A stretch of DNA of 64,000 nt from Chitinophaga polysaccharea (lineage in GTDB: Bacteria > Bacteroidota > Bacteroidia > Chitinophagales > Chitinophagaceae). The position numbers and the translations under genes were made by a program. Below are positions 26,197-34,994 of the stretch, piece after piece (position 1 is the stretch's first letter; each line of letters starts with the position of its first letter). A model generated the notes under the pieces. The model did not search any database and was not told the origin of the DNA. It saw only the letters and a program-made list of their open reading frames with translations. Where the stretch lies: NCBI RefSeq assembly GCF_902150045.1, contig NZ_CABFVU010000001.1:2914001-2978000 (forward strand). The letters are read 5' to 3'.

Positions 26197-27333
26197 CTAT
26201 TTTGAAATGAGGAGAGATCTCTCCGCTTCCGCAACCACAATAGCAGCCAGCTCTTTTTCCAGCCTGTTACGATTAGCAAGACTATTAGTAAGAATAACAA
26301 ATCCTGAATGAAGACCAGGAAAACATTCCAGGGAACTGCGTGAGCCGCCCGTACCTCCGCCATGTTCAAGTATCCGGTAGCCTTCGTGCGATGTATGTAT
26401 AAACCAGTTCATTCCCATACCTTCCTGCTTTGTTCCAAAAGTAGGCTGGTGAGAGAGAGCTATGGCCGGTGAAGTATCCGTGTTATTGGCTTTGATAAAG
26501 GAGATCAGGTCGCGTGTGGTTGATCGCAATGCCCCCATTGCAGGCAGGTGGTGCAGGTCCCATAAGGGCACCACCTGGCGGTTTTCATTGTGTGGCCAGG
26601 CAATTGCATCTGCCGGTAACGCGGTAATATCTATCCGGGTGTCCTTCATAGAAAGCGGTTCCAGGATATTTTTTGAAATGAGCGAAAAATAAGACAGACC
26701 ATACGCATCTTCCAGCAGGGTGCCAAGTAATGCTACTGCCATGTTGGAATAGGAAGATATCTTTCCTGGGAAGGTGTCCATTTTCATATTGTGCAGGCCC
26801 TCGTACAATAATTGCCGGGTATAGTCATGCAGTGGATTGAGCGAGTCGTACTCCGGCCGCTCCCACATATTCGGAAAGATACGGGTGATCCTTGAAGTAT
26901 GATTGCTCAGGTCTTTTACCCGGATAGGAATGCCTTTATACTCAAGATTCGGATAGGCGCCTTTCAGGTACTTACGTATATCATCGTCCGGCCTTATCTT
27001 TTTATCCAGTACCGCTTGTCCGAGTAAGATGCCGGTAAAGGTTTTTGTGGTTGAGCCAATCTCGTAAAGCGTGTTGTTCCGGGGGAGTTTATTGTTCCCT
27101 GCTTTTGTTTCGCCATAGTTATAAAAACAGGCCTTGTCTTTTAAAAGGATGCCAATGGAAATCCCCACCGCCCGCCTGTCCTGCAAATACTGTTGTACAC
27201 TGTGATCTATCAGTGAATCCAGCCTGGTGTGAAGAGGGTTGTCGTTTGCAACTCCTTTGGTGTTAACATTGGTCTGCCCGTAACAGGCGGAAGTAACCAG
27301 GATAATAGCTACGTTGAAAAGTACCTGCTTCAT
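26197..27333 (-). CDS. Exported class C beta-lactamase-like serine hydrolase
   Basis: This protein belongs to the serine beta-lactamase/D-alanyl-D-alanine carboxypeptidase-like family (PF00144). The start at 27333 gives a signal peptide (MKQVLFNVAIILVTSACYGQ); the longer frame to 27399 adds 22 non-signal residues. Active-site motifs are GSTTKTF (SxxK), YSNMA (YxN) and HGGGTGG replacing the KTG triad. Such proteins are mostly esterases or peptidases rather than true beta-lactamases. Length (about 378 residues from that start) is normal. It is alone on its strand next to the papain-like gene, and no specific substrate is implied. Confidence 0.88.
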   Translation of the reverse strand: MKQVLFNVAIILVTSACYGQTNVNTKGVANDNPLHTRLDSLIDHSVQQYLQDRRAVGISIGILLKDKACFYNYGETKAGNNKLPRNNTLYEIGSTTKTFTGILLGQAVLDKKIRPDDDIRKYLKGAYPNLEYKGIPIRVKDLSNHTSRITRIFPNMWERPEYDSLNPLHDYTRQLLYEGLHNMKMDTFPGKISSYSNMAVALLGTLLEDAYGLSYFSLISKNILEPLSMKDTRIDITALPADAIAWPHNENRQVVPLWDLHHLPAMGALRSTTRDLISFIKANNTDTSPAIALSHQPTFGTKQEGMGMNWFIHTSHEGYRILEHGGGTGGSRSSLECFPGLHSGFVILTNSLANRNRLEKELAAIVVAEAERSLLISK

Positions 27334-27424
27334 ATTTTTATAGATGCAATACCTCCAAAATAGGGTATTATTTTCTATAAAAGCAAAACAGCTATCCACA
27401 TGAAATGTTTGTGCAGTCAGAACC

Positions 27425-28597
27425 TCAGTATGGGGTTTCCGGGTCCTTCCAAAGTTTATGCTTTGTTGCCTCCATCAGGCCATCTTTATGGAGGAGTACC
27501 GAGATGCCTTTCATTTTCATGTAAGGAACGCTGAGATAAACAAAGCCCTGCCTGCTGGAGCCTGTTCCCCATGAGTTTTTGGTTTTATAATAGATATTGC
27601 CATGTTGATCCTTTGCTTTACCAACAATATGCATAAGGTGATCGTCGGTGGTTTCGAAAGATTCAAACGCATCCTGGCGCATTTGCTGGGTAACTTTCTT
27701 TTCCGGCCGGATATCTGTAAGTATAAGGGTGTTATCTTCCTGTTTTTCCGGCAGAACGGCTATTCCCTGGTCGGGAGCAAAGGTGGGCTCAGTGGCATCC
27801 AGGTCGAGGGCCAGAGAAAACCCGGCATCAACGGCATGATCAATGTTTTCCATAAACTCATCAAGAGGCAGGTTATAAAACCGTTCATTGGCCCAGTTGG
27901 CAGGTATGCTCAGCTGGAAAAGTTTATAGAACGGGGCATCCGAAAAAGAAGTAATGGTGAGGTAATCACCGGGATTTAGCCGGGTATAGGCAAGAAAGCT
28001 CTGCGACGTATATGTTTGCCCGTTATATTGAAACTGTTCCGGTACTTTTCCCAGGAAACGATCCAATATTTCCGGTATCTCCTTTTTCCATCCTGTACCG
28101 GCCTTATTCGCCGGATTGGCATATCTTTTTACGGCAGTATCCAGTTCATTGAACATTTTAAAATGATTATGCCGGGTTTTCCCCTCCTTTAACCCCGTAT
28201 ATTCCTGCTGCGGCAGCATCCCGAAGGCCGCTGCAGTGATCAGCGGATCATGATTAAGCCCGCCTTCGGTAAAGCGCGCAGTTCCCTGTCGCAGGATATA
28301 ATTCCGGGCCTTTAGTAAATAGGCGCATCTTACAAAATACATCTCCGAAAGGTCGATCTTTTCACCTTTCAGCCGGATGATCTCCGACTCCAGGAAAGAA
28401 GTGGTGGAAAAGCTCCAGCATGTTCCGGAGGCGTTTTGGTCAATAACGGGTAATGCAGTTATGTCTTTTATATCGGAGAAAACATAATTGCTTTTGGGTA
28501 CCGGTTTGGTAACTTCCTTTTTGGCTTTGCTTTTGCAGGCCTCCGTTACGGGCAACAAAAACAGGAATAATAATACCGGGAGTTGATTTCTTTTCAT
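27425..28597 (-). CDS. Papain-like (C1) peptidase lipoprotein, bleomycin hydrolase-like
   Basis: The protein has a lipoprotein signal (VTEAC, cysteine about residue 21 from the ATG at 28597) and a C1 peptidase fold. Catalytic Cys lies in SGTCWSFS (about residue 60), His in DDHLMHIVG and Asn in KNSWG, in the order of bleomycin hydrolase/PepC, which are normally cytoplasmic; here it is exported and tethered. It probably trims peptides in the periplasm or at the surface. The frame can also start at 28612. It lies in the same orientation as a 6-bladed propeller gene and NVEALA-like gene upstream, though with a 150-bp gap. Confidence 0.9.
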   Translation of the reverse strand: MKRNQLPVLLFLFLLPVTEACKSKAKKEVTKPVPKSNYVFSDIKDITALPVIDQNASGTCWSFSTTSFLESEIIRLKGEKIDLSEMYFVRCAYLLKARNYILRQGTARFTEGGLNHDPLITAAAFGMLPQQEYTGLKEGKTRHNHFKMFNELDTAVKRYANPANKAGTGWKKEIPEILDRFLGKVPEQFQYNGQTYTSQSFLAYTRLNPGDYLTITSFSDAPFYKLFQLSIPANWANERFYNLPLDEFMENIDHAVDAGFSLALDLDATEPTFAPDQGIAVLPEKQEDNTLILTDIRPEKKVTQQMRQDAFESFETTDDHLMHIVGKAKDQHGNIYYKTKNSWGTGSSRQGFVYLSVPYMKMKGISVLLHKDGLMEATKHKLWKDPETPY

Positions 28598-28764
28598 AGT
28601 TGTGCTTATCATGTTTTTTGTTAACCGGTTTGGGGTTAATGTGAGCTACATATTGTAACTCATATTAAAGGACACCATCACTCAAAGAAGGTTGCTCCGG
28701 AATGCCTGTTTTTTAATAACAGGTACTTGTAGAGGTACCTGGCATGAGATCACCCGCATATCCC

Positions 28765-29895
28765 TCAAAAATCCTTTAATCTGAAAAACATAAAACTAAT
28801 ATCTTCCCGCGGCGCTGTTGTTCCTGGTACAGGTGGATGAAGGGGAGGAACCTTCATTACAAAATAATCGCCCAGCTTTCCTGTTATTTTATTCCGGGAA
28901 TGGAAGGTGGAATCTTTTCTGCTGCTATATTCTGTCAGCTGAAGTACTTTGCCGGTTTTCTTTGAAAAAAATACATTCCTCGGACTGATCCTCGATTGAA
29001 AACTATACCTGAACGATACCCATTTATCTGTAATAAACAGGGAGTTGTTATCATAGATAATATTATCAGTTTCCATTTTTTTCCAATAGGCAAAATGATC
29101 CCTGATAGTTGTGATGGCTTTGGTTTCTTCCGTTATCAGGTTGTTCCCCGGCGCATCTACCTGGTATATGGGGATTGCCCCGTCCGCTGTTACGTGGTAG
29201 ATCTTATCGTCTAACAGCGGAAAATAGAAAACCGAATCTTTGTAGTTGTCGAACTGGTGCGGGAAGGCTATATCAAGTTCCTTTATCAGCGGAAAAAAAG
29301 ACAGTTCCTGGGAATGATAGGTGACCATGTTGCCCTTCTCCTTGTAGATCCTTAGCCTTACCATCTCTTTATTGTTATTCACGATCTCGCTTACATACAT
29401 TCCATCGCTTTTTGCAAATGTTAGCCCGAAATATCTTGAGCCTATAATTTCAAGTACTTTGGTTAGCTTTCCGCTGATGTCATACCGGAATATTTTATTC
29501 TGACTAAGATCCAGTATTTCAACCTGGCGTTGGTGTGCATCATAAATAACATCTGTCATGCTTACATACTGATCACGTTTATTTTCCACCTGGTGGATTT
29601 TTGTTTTGGGAACGCCGTGCTGATCAAAAATTAATACCGCCCCCTGCGAGCGGTCAGCGATAATGAGGAGGCTATCGGTTACAAAGAAACCGGAGATTTG
29701 GTTAACAAAAAAGTCTTTGGTGGTTTTCAGTTGAACGTAATAAACACTGTCGGCAATATCTTCTATAAAAACAGTCTGGCTGTCCAATGGTGTAATTTTA
29801 ATTTTTACAGCGGGTGAGTCATTCCATCCTTTGCCTCCTTTTTGAGAGCAGGAAGCTGATAGCAGTATCAGAAAGATTAGTAAGTGTTGCTTCAT
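28765..29895 (-). CDS. 6-bladed beta-propeller lipoprotein
   Basis: The 376-residue product has a lipoprotein signal (LLSASC, Cys at residue 16) and repeated blades with VLIFDQHGVPKTKI and KIFRYDISGKLTKVLEI, resembling the 6-bladed propeller family (PF17170) that is abundant in Bacteroidota. In gut Bacteroides such genes often accompany NVEALA precursor genes, and here a NVEALA-like gene lies directly upstream on the same strand. Function is unknown; the propeller may bind a peptide or glycan. Confidence 0.82.
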   Translation of the reverse strand: MKQHLLIFLILLSASCSQKGGKGWNDSPAVKIKITPLDSQTVFIEDIADSVYYVQLKTTKDFFVNQISGFFVTDSLLIIADRSQGAVLIFDQHGVPKTKIHQVENKRDQYVSMTDVIYDAHQRQVEILDLSQNKIFRYDISGKLTKVLEIIGSRYFGLTFAKSDGMYVSEIVNNNKEMVRLRIYKEKGNMVTYHSQELSFFPLIKELDIAFPHQFDNYKDSVFYFPLLDDKIYHVTADGAIPIYQVDAPGNNLITEETKAITTIRDHFAYWKKMETDNIIYDNNSLFITDKWVSFRYSFQSRISPRNVFFSKKTGKVLQLTEYSSRKDSTFHSRNKITGKLGDYFVMKVPPLHPPVPGTTAPREDISFMFFRLKDF

Positions 29896-29973
29896 TAGTA
29901 TATGATTGAGTCAGCTTGTGAATACAAATACATCTGCCACCCGGGAGGGATGGCAGATGTTGGAATGAAATGA

Positions 29974-30345
29974 TCAGGGTACTATCGTGGGCGGAATATT
30001 TGTTACATCATGGTAGTTATTATGCGGGGTGAAAGGGTTATACTCTGCACCACACTGGTTTCCTGAGTTGTTAGGATAAAATACATAATAACCGGTGTCG
30101 TAACCAATCCAATGCTCAACCACGTAATAATAATCATCATTTACCCAAACCCAGGTGCCTGTTCTGAAGGTCCTGTCGCCGGTAGATCCGCAATACCTGT
30201 TACCATTACCATTGGTATCAACCCATGCTGCGGATGCCTTGTTGGAAGAATTTGTAATATCAAAGCTGATAAGGGCATACTGGAGGTTGCAAACTAATAT
30301 GATTACAACGGCTATACCGCCTGCGATTTTAAAGATTCTTTTCAT
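29974..30345 (-). CDS. NVEALA-like small secreted protein
   Basis: From the ATG at 30345 the product is 123 residues: a positively charged start and single hydrophobic segment (MKRIFKIAGGIAVVIILVC), then a spacer resembling NVEALA precursors (ISFDITNSSNKASAAW in place of ...LANVEALA), and a mature part with two cysteines (YCGSTGDRTF and QCGAEYNP) and an aromatic stretch (WVNDDYYYVVEHWIGYD). The longer frame from 30432 adds a non-signal leader and is unlikely. The adjacent propeller lipoprotein supports membership. The match to the NVEALA family is by layout only. Confidence 0.6.
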   Translation of the reverse strand: MKRIFKIAGGIAVVIILVCNLQYALISFDITNSSNKASAAWVDTNGNGNRYCGSTGDRTFRTGTWVWVNDDYYYVVEHWIGYDTGYYVFYPNNSGNQCGAEYNPFTPHNNYHDVTNIPPTIVP

Positions 30346-30490
30346 GGTTATAATTTTAAATTGAAATATGGTTTGATTAACGCTTGCTGTTTTGGTTGAA
30401 AGTATAGTATAAATAGACCCCATAGGGGTCACCAGTATTGCAGCAGGAATAACTCAACTGTTATGTTGGGGAGGTTAATAATAAGCGGTG

Positions 30491-31831
30491 TCATTGATGT
30501 GGGTTATTTTGAGGAATCGTTGCTTTCTCTAAAAGATCTTTTAGCTCCTGTTTCAGGGTATCGCTATTGCGCCAAACTTTGCTTCGCTGATGTGCATAAA
30601 TCCCGATGGAAAGGGAGTAGAGGAAAACAAGGGTCAGCACCAGGCGTATATGCTTTGTTTGGTTCAATGCCTTGTCTGCAAAAAAAGCCACCAGGAAAAA
30701 TATTCCAACAGACGACAGGTAAGCATACCTGTCTGCCACCATGGCAAACCTGGCCATGGGAATGATATGCAGCACCATAGCAATGTGAATCAGGAAAAAT
30801 GCGATGCCAAAAAAGACCCATTTCTTTTTCCAGAAATCCCAGAATGAAAATAACATGATCAGTAACAGCAGGGGATATATCCAGAATCTTTTAGGTACCT
30901 CTTCCCCGATAGCATTGGGAAAAACATACAGGTAGCTTAGCTTAACAGGGATCAGGCATTTTACCAGGTATTCGGTTACCGAATAGCTCGCAAATATAAT
31001 ATTCTGGTAAAATGGATAATGGCGGGAATTGGAAAGTAACCCCACTTTATCTGCACTTTGTGAAAGTAAAGTGATATAACCCATCAGGAATGCGAGGAGG
31101 AACAGCGGCAGTTTTTCCATCCATAACCGTTTGGTTTTTAAGTTCCTGTTTACGGCATAATCAACCAGTAGCAAACATACCGGGAACGTTACTGCCTGTT
31201 CTTTTCCTCCGAAAGAGCAGATGAAAAGAAGTAGGGTGAGTAAGTAATAAATTATTTTGCCGGAAGATAGATACTTTAAATAAAGATGGAGCCCAACCAG
31301 GTAGAAGCAACTGTAAATAAGAATTTTGGAGGCCGATATCCACGCCACTGATTCTACCAGCAGCGGATGAAGGGCCATGATAGCTGCTGTGAAGAATGAG
31401 ATCCTTGTGATGGAAACGAGCGTAAAATCACCTGATCGGGTTAAGACGCGCCGGATGAAGAAATAGACCAGCAGCACATTGCACAGGTGCAGCATAATGC
31501 CTGCCAGGTGAAACCAAAACGGGTTGTAACCAAATACGGAATACAGTATTGTATATAGCAGCTGGTTAAGAGGAGCGTATTGCCCTTTGTAAAATTCCGT
31601 CAGGATGGCCCATAGGTTTTGTGAGTTCAGCCCGTTTTCCGTATACGGATTAATCACTACCCATTGATCATCCCAATGCGTTTGAAATTGATGAGAAAAT
31701 ACAGGGAAATAAACCATTAGTGTGAAGAGCACTAATGCAGCCACAGATAATGTCACACTATTAACAACAACGATTTCTTTCAGCCGTGGAAATATACGCT
31801 GCGTGGAAACAGCACTAACGTTGTGATTCAT
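30491..31831 (-). CDS. Multi-pass GT-C/TMTC-like membrane protein
   Basis: The 446-residue protein has about ten to twelve membrane helices and a first loop with HWDDQWVV (acidic pair of GT-C type glycosyltransferases), MALHPLLVESVAWISAS near residue 150 and MVADRYAYLSSVGIFF near 385. These resemble the TMTC-like family of O-mannosyltransferases or related polyprenyl-sugar dependent enzymes in bacteria. It lacks the C-terminal TPR repeats of the longer members. It may glycosylate secreted proteins. It is the first gene of the minus-strand group ending with the papain-like peptidase, but co-transcription is uncertain. Confidence 0.75.
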   Translation of the reverse strand: MNHNVSAVSTQRIFPRLKEIVVVNSVTLSVAALVLFTLMVYFPVFSHQFQTHWDDQWVVINPYTENGLNSQNLWAILTEFYKGQYAPLNQLLYTILYSVFGYNPFWFHLAGIMLHLCNVLLVYFFIRRVLTRSGDFTLVSITRISFFTAAIMALHPLLVESVAWISASKILIYSCFYLVGLHLYLKYLSSGKIIYYLLTLLLFICSFGGKEQAVTFPVCLLLVDYAVNRNLKTKRLWMEKLPLFLLAFLMGYITLLSQSADKVGLLSNSRHYPFYQNIIFASYSVTEYLVKCLIPVKLSYLYVFPNAIGEEVPKRFWIYPLLLLIMLFSFWDFWKKKWVFFGIAFFLIHIAMVLHIIPMARFAMVADRYAYLSSVGIFFLVAFFADKALNQTKHIRLVLTLVFLYSLSIGIYAHQRSKVWRNSDTLKQELKDLLEKATIPQNNPHQ

Positions 31832-32333
31832 TTGTACAAAACTAAAGTTGTCAGGAAAAAGGTTCAGTCACGCTTCCCGTTCCCCTTACGGGAAACACAT
31901 TTAGACGCACTACTTTGTCAGAATAATAACCGGGTATCATGGATATATTATTATCATAAGGATTAGTGTCTGGCATATTATAGGGCTAACACTATCACAT
32001 CTCTCATCGGCCTGGAATCTCGGTTTCTTCAAATACGGGTTGGAACTATGTTCGTGGAATTATTTCAGGCACATTTACAACGGGCAACCAGGCGCCTGAA
32101 ATTATCTGATCTCTTTTGCTAACGCTTTCAATCCGTTTAGCTCAACCTGAATACAGTACTTAAATATAGGATAATTTATTTCATAATGCAATATTTTCAT
32201 CACAATGGCAGCAAACAGAAACCAGGTACCGTTTAAAGAATAAATTCCGATATGGAAATTTATTTTTTATATCTTGATCGGCTAATTCACTTACTTAGTT
32301 ATAGTTATACGATCTTAAACAAGCCGCAATTAA
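31832..32333. other. Divergent intergenic region with one inverted repeat
   Basis: This 502-bp stretch separates the divergent TMTC-like and propeller-cytochrome genes. ATTTCAGGC (32062-32070) pairs with GCCTGAAAT (32094-32102). TGCTAACGCTTTCA at 32117-32130 differs at one position from the LacI-family operator consensus TGNAANCGNTTNCA. I see no gene and no strong promoter. Confidence 0.45.
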
Positions 32334-34931
32334 ATGATTAAATTTCCTCTTAAGCTGATCTGTTCTCTTACAGCGCTTATTGTAGTAAAACCGTTTTCAG
32401 GGTATTCTCAAACCGCCCCCACTGAATTAACCATCACCCGATTTTCCGGCCCTGCCATTACACCCAGCCCCGCCTGCCTGGCAGTAGCGCCTACTGGGGA
32501 AGTATTTGTTGGTGTGGACATGATAGGTTCTCTTGGCAAAGATCCGGGGAAAGGCCGGATACTAAAGCTGGTGGACAAGGACAATGATGGTAAAATGGAT
32601 GAGCATACCGACTTTGCCACTGTAGACAATCCACGGGGTATCATTGTAATGGGCAACCAGGTATTTGTACTGCACACTACATTTTCCAGCGAAACAGGCA
32701 AAGCCACAGGAATGGCCCTGGTGGTTTTTGAAGATAAAGATGGCGATGGAAAGGCCGATGGCCCTGCCAGACCGCTTGTTGAACACCTCAGTAACACCAA
32801 ATACATCCAGGAGCGTGGAACAGACCATGCTACCAATGGTATCCGTATGGGTATTGATGGCTGGATCTATATTGCTGTGGGCGACTTTGGGTTCCATGAC
32901 GCTACCGACCGCTCCGGTAAAAAGCTAACCATGCTTGGTGGAGGCATCGTAAGGGTACGCCCTGATGGTACCGAAATGGAGGTATTTACTCACGGCACAC
33001 GCAATGTGTATGATGTAGCCATCGATCCGTACATGAATGTATTTACAAGGGAAAACACCAATGATGGCGGAGGATGGAATGTACGCTTCTCACATCATAT
33101 CCAATCCGGCGAGTACGGGTACCCGGTATTGTTCCAGCATTTTACAGATGAAATAATACCTGCGCTGGCAGACCTGGGCGGAGGCTCCGGTACCGGCGCC
33201 TTATTTATGTCGGAGCCAGGCTGGCCCGAAAAATATAACAATGTGCCTATGATGGCCGATTGGGGAAGAAGCATGCTTTACATCCACAGGGTAAAGCCCG
33301 ATGGCGCAACCTTCACACAAAAAGAAGAAGACTTCATTGCACTTCCACAGATCACCGACCTGGATGTGGACGGATCAGGCAGGCTTTACCTCTCTGCATG
33401 GGATGGCGCCGGTTATTCCGGTAGCGATACCATTGGCTTCGTAGTGAGAGCCGTGCCCAATAACTGGACCTACAAGGCTTTCCCTGACCTGGCCAAAGCC
33501 CCGGTGGAAGAACTGGTGAACCTGCTTAAATCTACCAGTGCAGTGGCCCGGTTAAATGCGTCGCAGGAGCTGCTCCGCCGCGGTGACCAGCAGGGAGTTG
33601 CTGCCGCTTTAAAGATCGCATCGGACGCACAGTTACCATTATACGCCCGTTTGGCCGGCCTCTATACATATGCACAGGCCACAGGAAAAGATGGTATCAC
33701 GGCGCTGGTGGAGCTTACAAAAGATCCTGCCGTGAAGGAGCACGCATTGCGCGCCCTGGCAGATCGCAAAGGCATTCGCGGGGATGTTCCGGAGCAACCC
33801 TTCCTGGATGCACTGAAAGATCCATCTCCACGTGTTCAGGCCGCAGCAATTGTAGGCCTTGGACGTTTAGGCCGTATAGAAGCCGCCACGGCTTTACTGC
33901 AAACAAAAGTGCCTGCCTCATTTGTGGCGCCTGTCAAAGATAAGGAAGGACCACATGCCACACCCAATGCCGCTATTGTGTTGCCTCACCTGGCAGTGCG
34001 CGCACTGGTGGAACTGAATGCGGTAGATGCCGCTGTATCGGCTATTAAAGGCCCCGATGCCACGCTTGCATTATGGGCTTTGCGTTATATGCATGATGAA
34101 AAGGCAGTGAATGGTTTAATTGCTGCCTACAAACAGTCGAAAGACGAAAAGCTGAAGAAGCAGATCCTGGTTACGCTGGCGCGCCTGTACAGGAAAGAGG
34201 ACGCCTATGACGCATCCTGGTGGTGGGGAACCCGGCCCGATTCACATGGCCCGTATTATAAAGCCGTACTCTGGGCAGGATCGCCTGTGATCGAGAACTT
34301 TATGAAGAAGGAGGCGGCAAACCCTGTCCGCCTGCAGCTTTTCAGAGAGCTTGATGCCCGTAACAGGATGGAGATCGCTGCTTTTGCCCCGCTGAAAAAG
34401 GCGGAAGCCGTTGCAGTAAAAGAGCCTAAAGTGGACCTGGAGAAAATAAAAAGTAAGAAAGGACAGGTTGGCAAATCTTCTATTGAAGATGTGCTGCTGG
34501 CCGTGAAGCAGTTAAAAGGAGATGCCGCCAAAGGAAGGGTACTGTTCACCAACCAGGGCTGTATCGCCTGTCATAGCCTCAGCAGGGGTGAAAAAATGAA
34601 AGGGCCTTTTATGGGGCAGATCGGATCTATCATGAACCGTGAGCGGATCGCCGAATCCATCCTTAAACCTAATGCTTCTATTTCACAGGGATTCGCAACT
34701 GTAACAGTCACTGCGAAGGGTAATAAAACCTATGTAGGATTTATCACTGAAGAAACAGCAACCAAAGTGGTGATGAGAGATATTGCAGGAGAAGTATACA
34801 CGGTTAATACGGCTGATATCCTGAGCCGCAAGGAAATGAAAACCTCCATGATGCCGGCAGGTCTTGCCAATGCACTGTCGTACGACGAGTTTGCATCTCT
34901 GGTGAGCTTCCTGGCGCAGCAGAAAAAATAA
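32334..34931 (+). CDS. Exported sugar dehydrogenase-like propeller with HEAT repeats and cytochrome c domain
   Basis: The 865-residue protein has a signal peptide, a glucose/sorbosone dehydrogenase-type beta-propeller (about 30-385, with VDKDNDGKMDEHTDF and WIYIAVGDFGFHD), a HEAT-like helical part (about 390-620, RALADRKGIRG and AAIVGLGRLGRIEAA) and a C-terminal cytochrome c domain with CIACH at residues 743-747. A Met ligand is plausible in MMPAG. This matches the membrane-bound dehydrogenase/haem-binding architecture (TIGR02604 plus TIGR02603-like domains). The electron donor is unknown. It lies alone, with a good terminator downstream. Confidence 0.88.
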   Translation: MIKFPLKLICSLTALIVVKPFSGYSQTAPTELTITRFSGPAITPSPACLAVAPTGEVFVGVDMIGSLGKDPGKGRILKLVDKDNDGKMDEHTDFATVDNPRGIIVMGNQVFVLHTTFSSETGKATGMALVVFEDKDGDGKADGPARPLVEHLSNTKYIQERGTDHATNGIRMGIDGWIYIAVGDFGFHDATDRSGKKLTMLGGGIVRVRPDGTEMEVFTHGTRNVYDVAIDPYMNVFTRENTNDGGGWNVRFSHHIQSGEYGYPVLFQHFTDEIIPALADLGGGSGTGALFMSEPGWPEKYNNVPMMADWGRSMLYIHRVKPDGATFTQKEEDFIALPQITDLDVDGSGRLYLSAWDGAGYSGSDTIGFVVRAVPNNWTYKAFPDLAKAPVEELVNLLKSTSAVARLNASQELLRRGDQQGVAAALKIASDAQLPLYARLAGLYTYAQATGKDGITALVELTKDPAVKEHALRALADRKGIRGDVPEQPFLDALKDPSPRVQAAAIVGLGRLGRIEAATALLQTKVPASFVAPVKDKEGPHATPNAAIVLPHLAVRALVELNAVDAAVSAIKGPDATLALWALRYMHDEKAVNGLIAAYKQSKDEKLKKQILVTLARLYRKEDAYDASWWWGTRPDSHGPYYKAVLWAGSPVIENFMKKEAANPVRLQLFRELDARNRMEIAAFAPLKKAEAVAVKEPKVDLEKIKSKKGQVGKSSIEDVLLAVKQLKGDAAKGRVLFTNQGCIACHSLSRGEKMKGPFMGQIGSIMNRERIAESILKPNASISQGFATVTVTAKGNKTYVGFITEETATKVVMRDIAGEVYTVNTADILSRKEMKTSMMPAGLANALSYDEFASLVSFLAQQKK

Positions 34932-34950
34932 TACGTTTTATAAAACATTT

Positions 34951-34982
34951 ATCTCCTCCGGGCTGTCATACCCGGGGGAGAT
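34951..34982. terminator. Bidirectional hairpin terminator
   Basis: ATCTCCTCCGGG (34951-34962) and CCCGGGGGAGAT (34971-34982) form a 12-bp stem with one G-U-type mismatch and an 8-nt loop, flanked by AT-rich runs on both sides. It separates the convergent propeller-cytochrome and ABC permease genes. Confidence 0.75.
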
Positions 34983-34994
34983 TTAATAAAGAAC

